This document shows positions 1 through 5,502 of a stretch of DNA of 14,611 nt, piece after piece. Under the pieces are notes generated by a model. The model made no database searches. It saw nothing but the letters and a program-made list of their open reading frames with translations, and was not told the DNA's origin. The translations under genes and the position numbers were made by a program. The stretch's first letter is position 1, and each line of letters opens with the position of its first letter. Source of the stretch: JALYUA01 sp038203955 (GTDB lineage: Bacteria; Acidobacteriota; Thermoanaerobaculia; UBA5066; Gp7-AA6). The DNA is taken from NCBI GenBank assembly GCA_038203955.1, contig JBBRDK010000094.1, forward strand, positions 1 to 14,611, in the 5' to 3' direction.

Positions 1-237
1 ATGGGTAAGACGGGGTGGTACACGGCGGTGCATCGCAAGTCGGTGGAGGCGCGGGCGACGCGAACGTTCTTACAGGCGCGGCAGGGTCTCGTGCAGACAG
101 CTCTGGCGCAGGGATCGAGGATCCGAGGGCTGCTGCGGGCGCACGGGATCAAGCTGGGTGAGGTGAAGGAGTCGCAGTTTGCTTCGGAAGTGAAACGTCT
201 CTCCTGCGAGAAGAGCCAGGATCTGAGAAGTCGAATA
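1..237 (+). pseudogene. IS110-family transposase remnant
   Basis: An open frame from the window edge reads like the central segment of IS110-family (DEDD) transposases: a K/R-S-V-E-A-R-A-x-R-x-F-L-x-A-R stretch, then a helix ending in R-G-L-L-R-A-H-G-I-K-L-G. In full-length family members (about 330-400 aa) this lies between the N-terminal catalytic domain and the C-terminal region. Recognisable similarity fades after roughly residue 65 (about base 200). The frame then enters unrelated sequence and a GGGTCAGG repeat at 238, and stops at 291. The ATG at base 1 is probably an internal Met, because the gene continues beyond the window. The C-terminal domain with its Ser motif is absent, so this copy cannot be active. 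The family call rests on remembered motifs. Confidence 0.6.
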
Positions 238-262
238 GGGTCAGGTCTTTATTATACATTAT
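238..262 (+). repeat. GGGTCAGG repeat, RAYT-type element end
   Basis: The sequence begins GGGTCAGGTC and continues with an unusually AT-rich run (TTTATTATACATTAT) in a GC-rich region. It sits exactly where similarity to the IS110 transposase ends. GGGTCAG is the same outer sequence seen at the other transposon-end relics here (2005, 5295, 14084, and in reverse complement at 5141, 12254 and 2062). It is read as the left end of a RAYT-mobilised element that inserted into, or recombined with, the IS110 copy. No matching right end was found nearby. Confidence 0.45.
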
Positions 263-334
263 GGCGCCTGGTCCGAAGCTTCACCCTCTAATCTCGTCAT
301 CCTCCCGTACCGGGAAGCGGCTACTTCTTGGCCA

Positions 335-889
335 TCACTCGACAGGAGCCGCCGCCGACCGCGCGAAAGCCTCTTTCGCCCGGGCGCTCCGCAACAGAAA
401 TACCAGACCCACGAGTCCGCTCGCGAGGAGAGCGCAGAGGCACAGGACCGCCGAGAAAGCCATGACCCTATGCGATTCGGACAACTCGCCGACACGACGA
501 TCGCCGGCCGGAATCCGGACCCACGCTCGAACCAGAACGAGAGCGATGGCGACGCAGTAGGCGGCGAGAATCCCGCAAGCGGCCTGCATGGCCACGCGCG
601 CCCAGGAGCGCATCCGGAGGAGGCCGGCCGCACACACGGCGACGCTCGCCCAGAAGATCACCTGCGCGACTTTCAATTCCGTCAAATGCTCCAGGAGGGG
701 CCGGAGATACTCCGGCGCCGGATTGCCGCCCGCGGACGAGGCGAGCAGCGCGGGTATGGCCGGGCGCATGATGCGCCAGATGACGAGATCGATGAGCGCG
801 CGGGCGACGAAGAGCGCGGCGATCACAAGTGACGTCCAGCCGATGGCGGTCACCGCCCGCGGCCGGTCGGAGGAATCGCCCGGGTCCAT
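335..889 (-). CDS. Four-helix integral membrane protein, unknown function
   Basis: The 184-residue protein is mostly hydrophobic. It has four likely membrane segments at about residues 13-38 (A-I-G-W-T-S-L-V-I-A-A-L-F), 73-92, 98-121 and 142-166, with basic residues at several segment ends and a short charged tail. I recognise no family. The Met at base 889 was chosen because it lies just before the first helix. An upstream in-frame Met at 997 would add about 36 non-hydrophobic, Arg-rich residues. No clear Shine-Dalgarno precedes either Met, so the start is uncertain. It is flanked on both sides by transposon-derived repeats and has no operon partner. Opposite-strand frames over it are Arg-rich and look like shadows. 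A small stress or transport accessory protein is possible but unsupported. Confidence 0.55.
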   Translation of the reverse strand: MDPGDSSDRPRAVTAIGWTSLVIAALFVARALIDLVIWRIMRPAIPALLASSAGGNPAPEYLRPLLEHLTELKVAQVIFWASVAVCAAGLLRMRSWARVAMQAACGILAAYCVAIALVLVRAWVRIPAGDRRVGELSESHRVMAFSAVLCLCALLASGLVGLVFLLRSARAKEAFARSAAAPVE

Positions 890-1038
890 GACGGAAGAGC
901 ATAGTCCCGAGACCGTCAATTCGGATCGCTCCGCCGTAAACGGCCGCGGCCAGCAGGTGGCTCTGCCGAATCGAGATGGCCTCATTCCTGCCCCCAAGAT
1001 TCGAGTCCTAGAAAGGCTCGCATGCGACCGAGCTCTGC

Positions 1039-1136
1039 CTCAGATCCTGGGGTCAACGCTGACTCACTGCGCACGAATTCAGCTCAGATCCTGGGGTCAA
1101 CGCTGACTCACTGCGCACGAATTCAGCGTTGACCCC
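1039..1136. repeat. 44-bp tandem duplication with 14-bp perfect inverted repeat
   Basis: A 44-bp unit is present twice, head to tail and without mismatch, at 1039-1082 and 1083-1126. Each unit contains GGGGTCAACGCTGA (1049-1062 and 1093-1106). The second unit runs directly into TCAGCGTTGACCCC (1123-1136), the perfect reverse complement of that 14-mer, leaving a 16-nt loop. The outer GGGGTC/GACCCC matches the ends of the RAYT-associated repeats elsewhere in the window. This looks like a REP-type palindrome whose left part was duplicated, so either left arm could pair with the single right arm. Confidence 0.8.
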
Positions 1137-1144
1137 TTCTCTCT

Positions 1145-1267
1145 GCCGCCGACCGCTATGCCCGGGCGGCGCTGGCGCTCGTCCCGAACTGGCATTACGT
1201 GCGAGACATCCTGATTCCGCAAATTCAGGCGGCAAAGAGCAAGGCCGCGGCGCCCAAGACATCGTGA
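1145..1267 (+). pseudogene. C-terminal fragment of an unidentified protein gene
   Basis: Forty codons read A-A-D-R-Y-A-R-A-A-L-A-L-V-P-N-W-H-Y-V-R-D-I-L-I-P-Q-I-Q-A-A-K and end in a lysine/alanine-rich tail and TGA. The composition and the amphipathic helix followed by P-N-W-H-Y-V-R-D-I-L look like a genuine protein end, unlike the Arg/Ser-rich shadow frames around it. There is no start codon or ribosome site. The frame meets a stop inside the palindrome at 1123-1136. The rest of the gene appears to have been removed or separated by the repeat element. I do not recognise the family with certainty. Confidence 0.45.
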
Positions 1268-1608
1268 GACGGGGCGGGAATCGGCCGGCAGAGTCCGTCG
1301 CGACTCGCTGCGCCCCATCCTCGCCAACGCGGCGACTCCGGCTCGACCCCGGTTCCCTCCCGGCTCGTTCGCCGTCATCCTGGCACGAGCGGAATTTCAG
1401 AGTACTTCGAAAGAAAGAGACGGTTGGTGCTCGAGACTTCATCGTTTCCCGCGTGACGCGTCGTGGTTCGCAGACAACCATCCGTCCCACCGCGCTGCGT
1501 CGGCGAAGGTGAGAGTGGGCTCGGCCGCTCGTCGAGGTGGTCCCTTCGACGACGGCGAAAGCTTCCGGTTCGATCGTTTCGCCCTCACACCCGGATTCTT
1601 CGCTTCCC
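1268..1608. other. Intergenic stretch with no recognisable gene
   Basis: Frames on both strands are open for long stretches but give Arg/Ser/Pro-rich translations typical of GC-rich shadow reading, with no ribosome site or recognisable motif. The minus strand here is immediately downstream of the YCII gene, where an ECF sigma factor is often found in relatives; none is visible. No clear terminator hairpin or repeat was found. Confidence 0.5.
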
Positions 1609-1968
1609 TCAATCCTCTTCCCAGCAGCGGCCGACCTCGCGGACCTCGACGGTGGACCACTCCGCGGCGGGGCATTCGCCAGCGATCGCGATCGCCTGCT
1701 CCCTCGTGGGGCAATCGAGGAGAAAGAAGCCGCCGACGATCTCCTTGCATTCCGCGAAGGGGCCGTCGACGACGACCCGCTTGCCGTTTCGAATCTCGAT
1801 CCGGACTCCTTCGGAATCGGGCCGGAGCGCGTCGCTCGCCTTGAGCACGCCGCGGGCTTTGAGAGCGTCGGTGAAGCCGAGCATCCGCTCATAGGCCCGA
1901 CGCCCCTCTTCCGCCGACCGATTCCGGCGTTTCTCCGGCTGCTCGATGATCATCAGCATGTACGGCAT
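1609..1968 (-). CDS. YCII-related domain protein
   Basis: The 119-residue protein matches the YCII/DGPF family of small dimeric alpha-beta proteins. It starts M-P-Y-M-L-M-I-I-E, has a central G-F-T-D-A-L-K-A-R-G-V-L segment, and carries the diagnostic V-V-D-G-P-F-A-E-C-K-E-I-V-G-G-F-F-L-L-D motif at about residues 66-84, followed by an E-A-I-A-I-A helix. The length is normal for the family. The start is supported by an AAGGGAG-type ribosome site 6-7 nt upstream on the minus strand (plus coordinates 1975-1981). Such proteins are often encoded next to ECF sigma factors, but none is here. The enzymatic role of the family is mostly unknown. The gene is divergent from the kinase gene, with a long inverted repeat in the shared upstream region. 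Confidence 0.9.
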   Translation of the reverse strand: MPYMLMIIEQPEKRRNRSAEEGRRAYERMLGFTDALKARGVLKASDALRPDSEGVRIEIRNGKRVVVDGPFAECKEIVGGFFLLDCPTREQAIAIAGECPAAEWSTVEVREVGRCWEED

Positions 1969-2004
1969 GACGCTCTCCCTTCAGGCGACGTTGGGGGCCT
2001 CGTG

Positions 2005-2062
2005 GGGTCAGGCGTGTATTTCGGCCTTTTTCGCCGGAAATACCAAAATACACGCCTGACCC
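2005..2062. repeat. Perfect 17-bp inverted repeat with nested hairpin (REP-like)
   Basis: GGGTCAGGCGTGTATTT (2005-2021) is followed 24 nt later by its exact reverse complement (2046-2062). Inside the loop a second short stem pairs CGGC (2022-2025) with GCCG (2033-2036). The outer GGGTCAG/CTGACCC is the terminal sequence shared by the RAYT-associated repeats of this window. The element lies between the divergent YCII start (1968) and kinase start (2115). It must therefore be transcribed at the 5' end of one message or lie within the promoters. It may be a miniature, non-coding RAYT-mobilised element; a regulatory role is possible but not shown. Confidence 0.8.
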
Positions 2063-2114
2063 TCATCCGTGTGACCCGCATCCGTGCGGCCCCGGATCTA
2101 GAATTCCTGCCATC

Positions 2115-4706
2115 TTGACGTTTTCATCCGGCTCCCGGCTGGGCCCCTACGAAATCCTTGCCCCGCTCGGCGCGGGCGGGATGGGGGAAGTTCATCGAGC
2201 GCGCGATCTCAAGCTCGGCCGGGAAGTCGCGATCAAAGTTCTGCCCGAGGAGTTCGCGCGCGACCCGGAACGCCTCGCGCGATTCGAGCGGGAGGCACGG
2301 GTGCTCGCCTCCCTGAATCATCCCCGGATCGCCGCCATATACAGCCTGGAAGAGTTCGAAGGCGTGCGGTTCCTGGTCCTCGAACTGGTTCCCGGCCAGA
2401 CGCTCGCGGAGCGCCTGGCTGCGGGACCGATGCCGCTCGAGGACGCCCTTCGGGTCTCCCGACAGATTGCAGAGGCGCTGGAAGCCGCGCACGAGAAGGG
2501 GATCATCCATCGCGATTTGAAACCCGCCAACGTCAAGCTGACTTCGGACGGCCAGGTGAAGGTCCTCGACTTCGGCCTGGCCAAAATCGTGGGCGGGGAG
2601 AGTGCTTCCATGGACGTCACCAGCTCGCCCACCATCGCCTCGATCGGCACCTCCGCGGGAGTCCTTCTCGGAACCGTTGCGTACATGAGCCCCGAGCAGG
2701 CGCGCACCTGGCAGGTTGACCGGCGCACGGACATCTGGTCTTTCGGGTGCGTTCTCTTCGAAACGCTCACGGGACGGAAGGCGTTTGAAGGTGAATCCGC
2801 TTCGGACGCGATCGCCGCTATCCTCCGCTCCGATCCCGACTGGACCCGCCTTCCCGCCGAGACGCCCGAGCGAATCCGGACTCTCCTCTCGCGGTGCCTC
2901 CGCAAGGAGTTGGACCGACGCCTGCGCGACGCCGGTGATGCCAGGCTCGAAATCGAGGACGCCCTGACGGAGCCGGAGACCCCGACGCGGCCTCTCGCGC
3001 CGACCGCGACAGTCGCCCGGCCGCTGACGCGGTTCCTGATTTCTCTTCCCGCCGACGCGCCCGTCGCGCTCGAAAGGCAGGCGGCTCTTGCTTTGTCGCC
3101 GAGCGGCCGCGCCCTCGTCTACGTCGGCCGGCGCGAAACCTCGACTCAGCTCTACTTGCGCCTGATGGATCGCTTCGAGGCGGTGCCGATGCCGGGGACG
3201 CAAGGAGCCGCCGGCCCCTTCTTCTCCTCCGATGAACAATGGATCGGCTTCTTCGCCGAAGGCAAGCTGAAACGAATCGCAATCGCCGGAGGAGCTCCAC
3301 TGACCATCTGCGAGGTGGGAGAAGCACGGGGCGCCTGCTGGGGCAGCGATGATTCGATTTTCTTCACGCCGGGCCCGGCCGAATCCCTATGGAAAGTCCC
3401 GGCGGCGGGAGGAAGCCCTTCCCGGGTGACGAGGCTGGATTTCCAGGCAGGAGAGCGCACGCACCGTTGGCCTCACCTGCTCTGCGGAGGTGAGATCCTT
3501 CTTTTTACGATCGGGGCGGCCGGTACCGAATCCTTCGACGACGCGCTCGTCGCCGCGCAGTCGCTCAAAACCGGCGAGCGGCGCGTCCTCCTCAAAGGCG
3601 GCAGCGATGGGCGCGGGGTCAGGACGGGTCACCTGGTGTACTCGCGGGGAGGCACCCTGCTCGCCGCCACGTGGGACCCCTGCCGCCTCGCCCTGACCGG
3701 GGGAGTCTTTCCGGTCCTGGAAGGGGTGACCACGGAGGTCACGGGCGCGGCGCACTTCGCATTCTCGGAAGCGGGGTCCCTCGCGTACGTTCCCGGTGGA
3801 GCGCAGCGGGTGCGGCAGAGCCTGTTCTGGGTGGATCCGACGGGATCCGAAGAGCGGCTGCCCCTTCCATCACGGCAGTACGAAGAGCCGCGCCTCTCAC
3901 CCGACGGCAAACGGCTCGCGCTCGCCATCGGCGGCGTGACCCACGATGTCTGGGCCTACGACACGACCCGAAGAACTGTCAGCCGGCTCACGTTCGAAGG
4001 AGATAACTACGCGCCGGTGTGGACGCCGGATGGCAGGCACATCACCTTCAGCTCGAACCGGGATGGACCTTCCAACATCTTCTGGAAAGCCTCGGACGGG
4101 AGCGGCGTCGACGAGCGTCTGCTCGCGAACGACTACGAGAAAGTGGCGAGCTCGTGGTCCCCGGACGGTCGTGTCCTCGCGTACACGGAGTACCACCCTG
4201 AGACGGGGGCCGACATCTGGACGCTGGGTCTCGGCCCGTCCGAGGTCCCGCGCCCGTTTCTCAAGACGCCCTTCAACGAGTACGCGGCGATGTTCTCTCC
4301 GGACGGCCGCTGGCTGGCCTACACGTCGGACGAAAGCGGCCGCGACGAGGTCTATCTGATGGCTTTTCCAGGCCCGGGCGCGAAGTGGCAGATTTCAGCC
4401 GAAGGAGGCGTGGAACCGCTCTGGTCCCGGGATGGTAACGCCCTCTTCTATCGGCAGGGGGACCGGCTCATGACCGTGGCCGTCCAGAGCGACCCTTTCG
4501 AAGCCGCACCTCCCCGACCCCTCTTCGAGCGCCGTTGCGGCAGGGGACTCGGACTCGGCTTCCCCGGCCTGCCGAACTATGACGTCGGGCCGGCGAACCG
4601 CTTCGTGATGGTGACCGAGGCGGAAGAGCGAAAGGATCCCACGCAGATTGCCGTCACTCTCGAGTGGTTTTCCGAGCTCGCGCGTGGAGTCTCACCGGGC
4701 CTGTAG
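2115..4706 (+). CDS. Ser/Thr protein kinase fused to a TolB-like beta-propeller
   Basis: The 863-residue protein starts with a complete Hanks-type kinase domain (about 10-285). It has a Gly-rich loop G-A-G-G-M-G-E-V (19-26), catalytic Lys41 in V-A-I-K, HRDLKPAN (132-139; Asp134), DFG (152-154) and S-P-E (192-194) in place of A-P-E. From about residue 305 to the end come propeller blades with S-P-D-G-R/K-x-L-A-Y repeats, as in TolB/WD40-like domains. Relatives usually carry a membrane helix between the two parts; here the linker (284-304, Pro/Thr-rich) is polar. TTG at 2115 is chosen because family N-termini read T-x-x-x-G-S/T-R-L-G-P-Y-E-I, but no ribosome site is visible. The substrate is unknown. 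Signalling by phosphorylation, with the propeller as sensor or docking unit, is inferred. No partner gene lies in an operon with it. Confidence 0.93.
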   Translation: MTFSSGSRLGPYEILAPLGAGGMGEVHRARDLKLGREVAIKVLPEEFARDPERLARFEREARVLASLNHPRIAAIYSLEEFEGVRFLVLELVPGQTLAERLAAGPMPLEDALRVSRQIAEALEAAHEKGIIHRDLKPANVKLTSDGQVKVLDFGLAKIVGGESASMDVTSSPTIASIGTSAGVLLGTVAYMSPEQARTWQVDRRTDIWSFGCVLFETLTGRKAFEGESASDAIAAILRSDPDWTRLPAETPERIRTLLSRCLRKELDRRLRDAGDARLEIEDALTEPETPTRPLAPTATVARPLTRFLISLPADAPVALERQAALALSPSGRALVYVGRRETSTQLYLRLMDRFEAVPMPGTQGAAGPFFSSDEQWIGFFAEGKLKRIAIAGGAPLTICEVGEARGACWGSDDSIFFTPGPAESLWKVPAAGGSPSRVTRLDFQAGERTHRWPHLLCGGEILLFTIGAAGTESFDDALVAAQSLKTGERRVLLKGGSDGRGVRTGHLVYSRGGTLLAATWDPCRLALTGGVFPVLEGVTTEVTGAAHFAFSEAGSLAYVPGGAQRVRQSLFWVDPTGSEERLPLPSRQYEEPRLSPDGKRLALAIGGVTHDVWAYDTTRRTVSRLTFEGDNYAPVWTPDGRHITFSSNRDGPSNIFWKASDGSGVDERLLANDYEKVASSWSPDGRVLAYTEYHPETGADIWTLGLGPSEVPRPFLKTPFNEYAAMFSPDGRWLAYTSDESGRDEVYLMAFPGPGAKWQISAEGGVEPLWSRDGNALFYRQGDRLMTVAVQSDPFEAAPPRPLFERRCGRGLGLGFPGLPNYDVGPANRFVMVTEAEERKDPTQIAVTLEWFSELARGVSPGL

Positions 4707-4769
4707 CGTCGACCCTTGCGCTAGAAAGCCCGGTTGGACGTAGACTCTCTTCCATCCGAAGGAGGTTCT

Positions 4770-5033
4770 ATGCCCGTCTACATGGTCGATCGGAACTTAC
4801 CGGGGATCACGGCCGATCAGCTGGCCGCGGCCCAGAAGTCGGCGATCGCGACGACCCAGAAGTTCACCGCGGAAGGAAAGAACGTCCGGTACATTCGAAG
4901 CATGTTCGTACCAGGCGAATCGCGGTGCATGTGCCTGTTCGAGGCCGCCAGTTCTGATCTGGTCAAGGAAGTTAATGAGGCAGCAAAGATCCCTTTTTCG
5001 CGCGTCGTCGAAGCAGAGGATTTGACTCCTTAG
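4770..5033 (+). CDS. SCO4226-like (DUF4242) small protein, possible nickel binder
   Basis: The 87-residue protein begins M-P-V-Y-M-V-D-R-N-L-P-G-I-T, and has an alpha-helical Q-L-A-A-A-Q-K-S-A segment, a V-R-Y-I-R-S-M-F-V-P strand, an R-C-M-C-L-F-E-A strand, and a final I-P-F-S-R-V-V-E-A. This order and length match DUF4242, a ferredoxin-like alpha-beta fold. Its one characterised member, Streptomyces SCO4226, binds nickel. Metal binding here is inferred only from family membership. The start is firm: AAGGAGG at 4759-4765 lies 4 nt before the ATG. The gene follows the kinase by 63 bp on the same strand. It has a weak candidate promoter of its own (TTGCGC at 4716, TAGACT at 4741, 19-nt spacer), so co-transcription is possible but not required. 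Confidence 0.85.
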   Translation: MPVYMVDRNLPGITADQLAAAQKSAIATTQKFTAEGKNVRYIRSMFVPGESRCMCLFEAASSDLVKEVNEAAKIPFSRVVEAEDLTP

Positions 5034-5090
5034 AAGGCGCGGCTCCTTCCCGGTTGCCGTTCATGCTGCGGCGCCGCGCCGCACCCGAAG

Positions 5091-5141
5091 CGCGATGGAG
5101 TCCAGAAACTTCCTCGCGAAATCAGGATTTCTGGGCTGACC
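5091..5141 (+). pseudogene. 3'-terminal relic of a RAYT transposase and its element end
   Basis: The reading frame A-M-E-S-R-N-F-L-A-K-S-G-F-L-G-stop is the same C-terminal tail as the RAYT relic at 12146-12250 (...V-D-S-F-L-S-A-K-S-G-F-L-G-stop) and, less exactly, the copy ending near 13733. The DNA from 5115 (CGCGAAATCAGG...CTGACC, to 5141) is identical over 27 nt to 12226-12252. The stop codon is part of the terminal CTGACC sequence. Upstream of about 5091 similarity is lost, so only the extreme 3' end of an element remains. At this copy the end reads CTGACCG in place of CTGACCCC. Confidence 0.6.
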
Positions 5142-5294
5142 GTTTCCGCTCCACACTCCGCCGTGCGCGGGAGCAACGAAGCCCGGATCGGCCCGGGCGG
5201 GGCAGCGAGAACCCAATCGGGGAGGCCGGCTCGGATGCCGCGCGCGAAGGGCGAGGGTCAGAAATTGACGGTTGCGGTGACGGTGTCACGATAA

Positions 5295-5320
5295 GGGGTC
5301 GGTCCTGATTTGCTGACTTC
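5295..5320 (+). repeat. GGGGTC repeat, paired with the copy at 14084
   Basis: This 26-nt segment starts GGGGTCGGTCCTGATT and ends TGCTGACTTC. It aligns without gaps to 14084-14109 with three differences, all transitions. At the second site it lies about 100 nt upstream of a RAYT start codon, which suggests it is the left terminal sequence of such an element. Here nothing transposase-like follows, so it is a solo end. It is the opposite (left) type of end from the relic at 5115-5141, 150 bp to its left. Confidence 0.6.
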
Positions 5321-5411
5321 GGCTGCGAGTACTTCGAAATCAGAGTCAAGTTCGACGGTTGGGAAAACATCGGCGCGGGCAGGCGTTACCCCTAACCGAC
5401 CTGGAGCTAGT

Positions 5412-5458
5412 AGCCGTTTTCGTCCGCTCAGCGCGGACGTAGGGGAGAAGCAACGGCT
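5412..5458 (-). other. Composite stem-loop downstream of the amidohydrolase gene
   Basis: The inner stem pairs CGTCCGC (5421-5427) with GCGGACG (5433-5439) around a 5-nt loop. An outer stem pairs AGCCGTT (5412-5418) with AACGGCT (5452-5458), with a 2-nt bulge on one side and a 12-nt bulge on the other. The structure begins about 45 nt past the amidohydrolase stop on the minus strand. In that transcript it would form a strong 3' hairpin. There is no U-tract after it in that direction, so a classic intrinsic terminator is not supported. It could act as an RNA-stabilising 3' structure or be an element relic. Confidence 0.45.
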
Positions 5459-5502
5459 GGACCGCGCCCCTGCCTCGGTCGGAATCGCGCAAGAGCCAAT
5501 CT

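Larger units (their letters stand above)
5034..5502. other. Gene-free gap with transposon relics and a stem-loop
   Basis: The stretch between the SCO4226-like gene and the convergent amidohydrolase gene holds no supported gene. It contains a RAYT 3'-end relic (about 5091-5141), a GGGGTC repeat (5295-5320) and a composite stem-loop (5412-5458), listed separately. The minus strand is open between about 5260 and 5430 and ends V-T-A-T-V-N-F-stop, but it has no start, no ribosome site and no recognisable family. Bases 5142-5294 and 5321-5411 show nothing identifiable. Confidence 0.5.

Noticed and set aside
1039..1126. Two direct 44-bp repeats considered as a CRISPR start
   Set aside because: The units are directly adjacent with no spacer, there are only two, and there are no cas genes. 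The palindrome fits a REP-type element better.
5385..5405. GTTAGGGG/TAACGCC sequence resembling an integron attC boundary
   Set aside because: It fits the core-site consensus poorly, there is no paired distal site with proper spacing, and no integrase is visible.
5258..5430. Minus-strand open frame ending V-T-A-T-V-N-F-stop that reads rather protein-like
   Set aside because: It has no start or ribosome site and no family I recognise. Part of it (K-S-G-P-T-P) is simply the reverse of the GGGGTC repeat at 5295.
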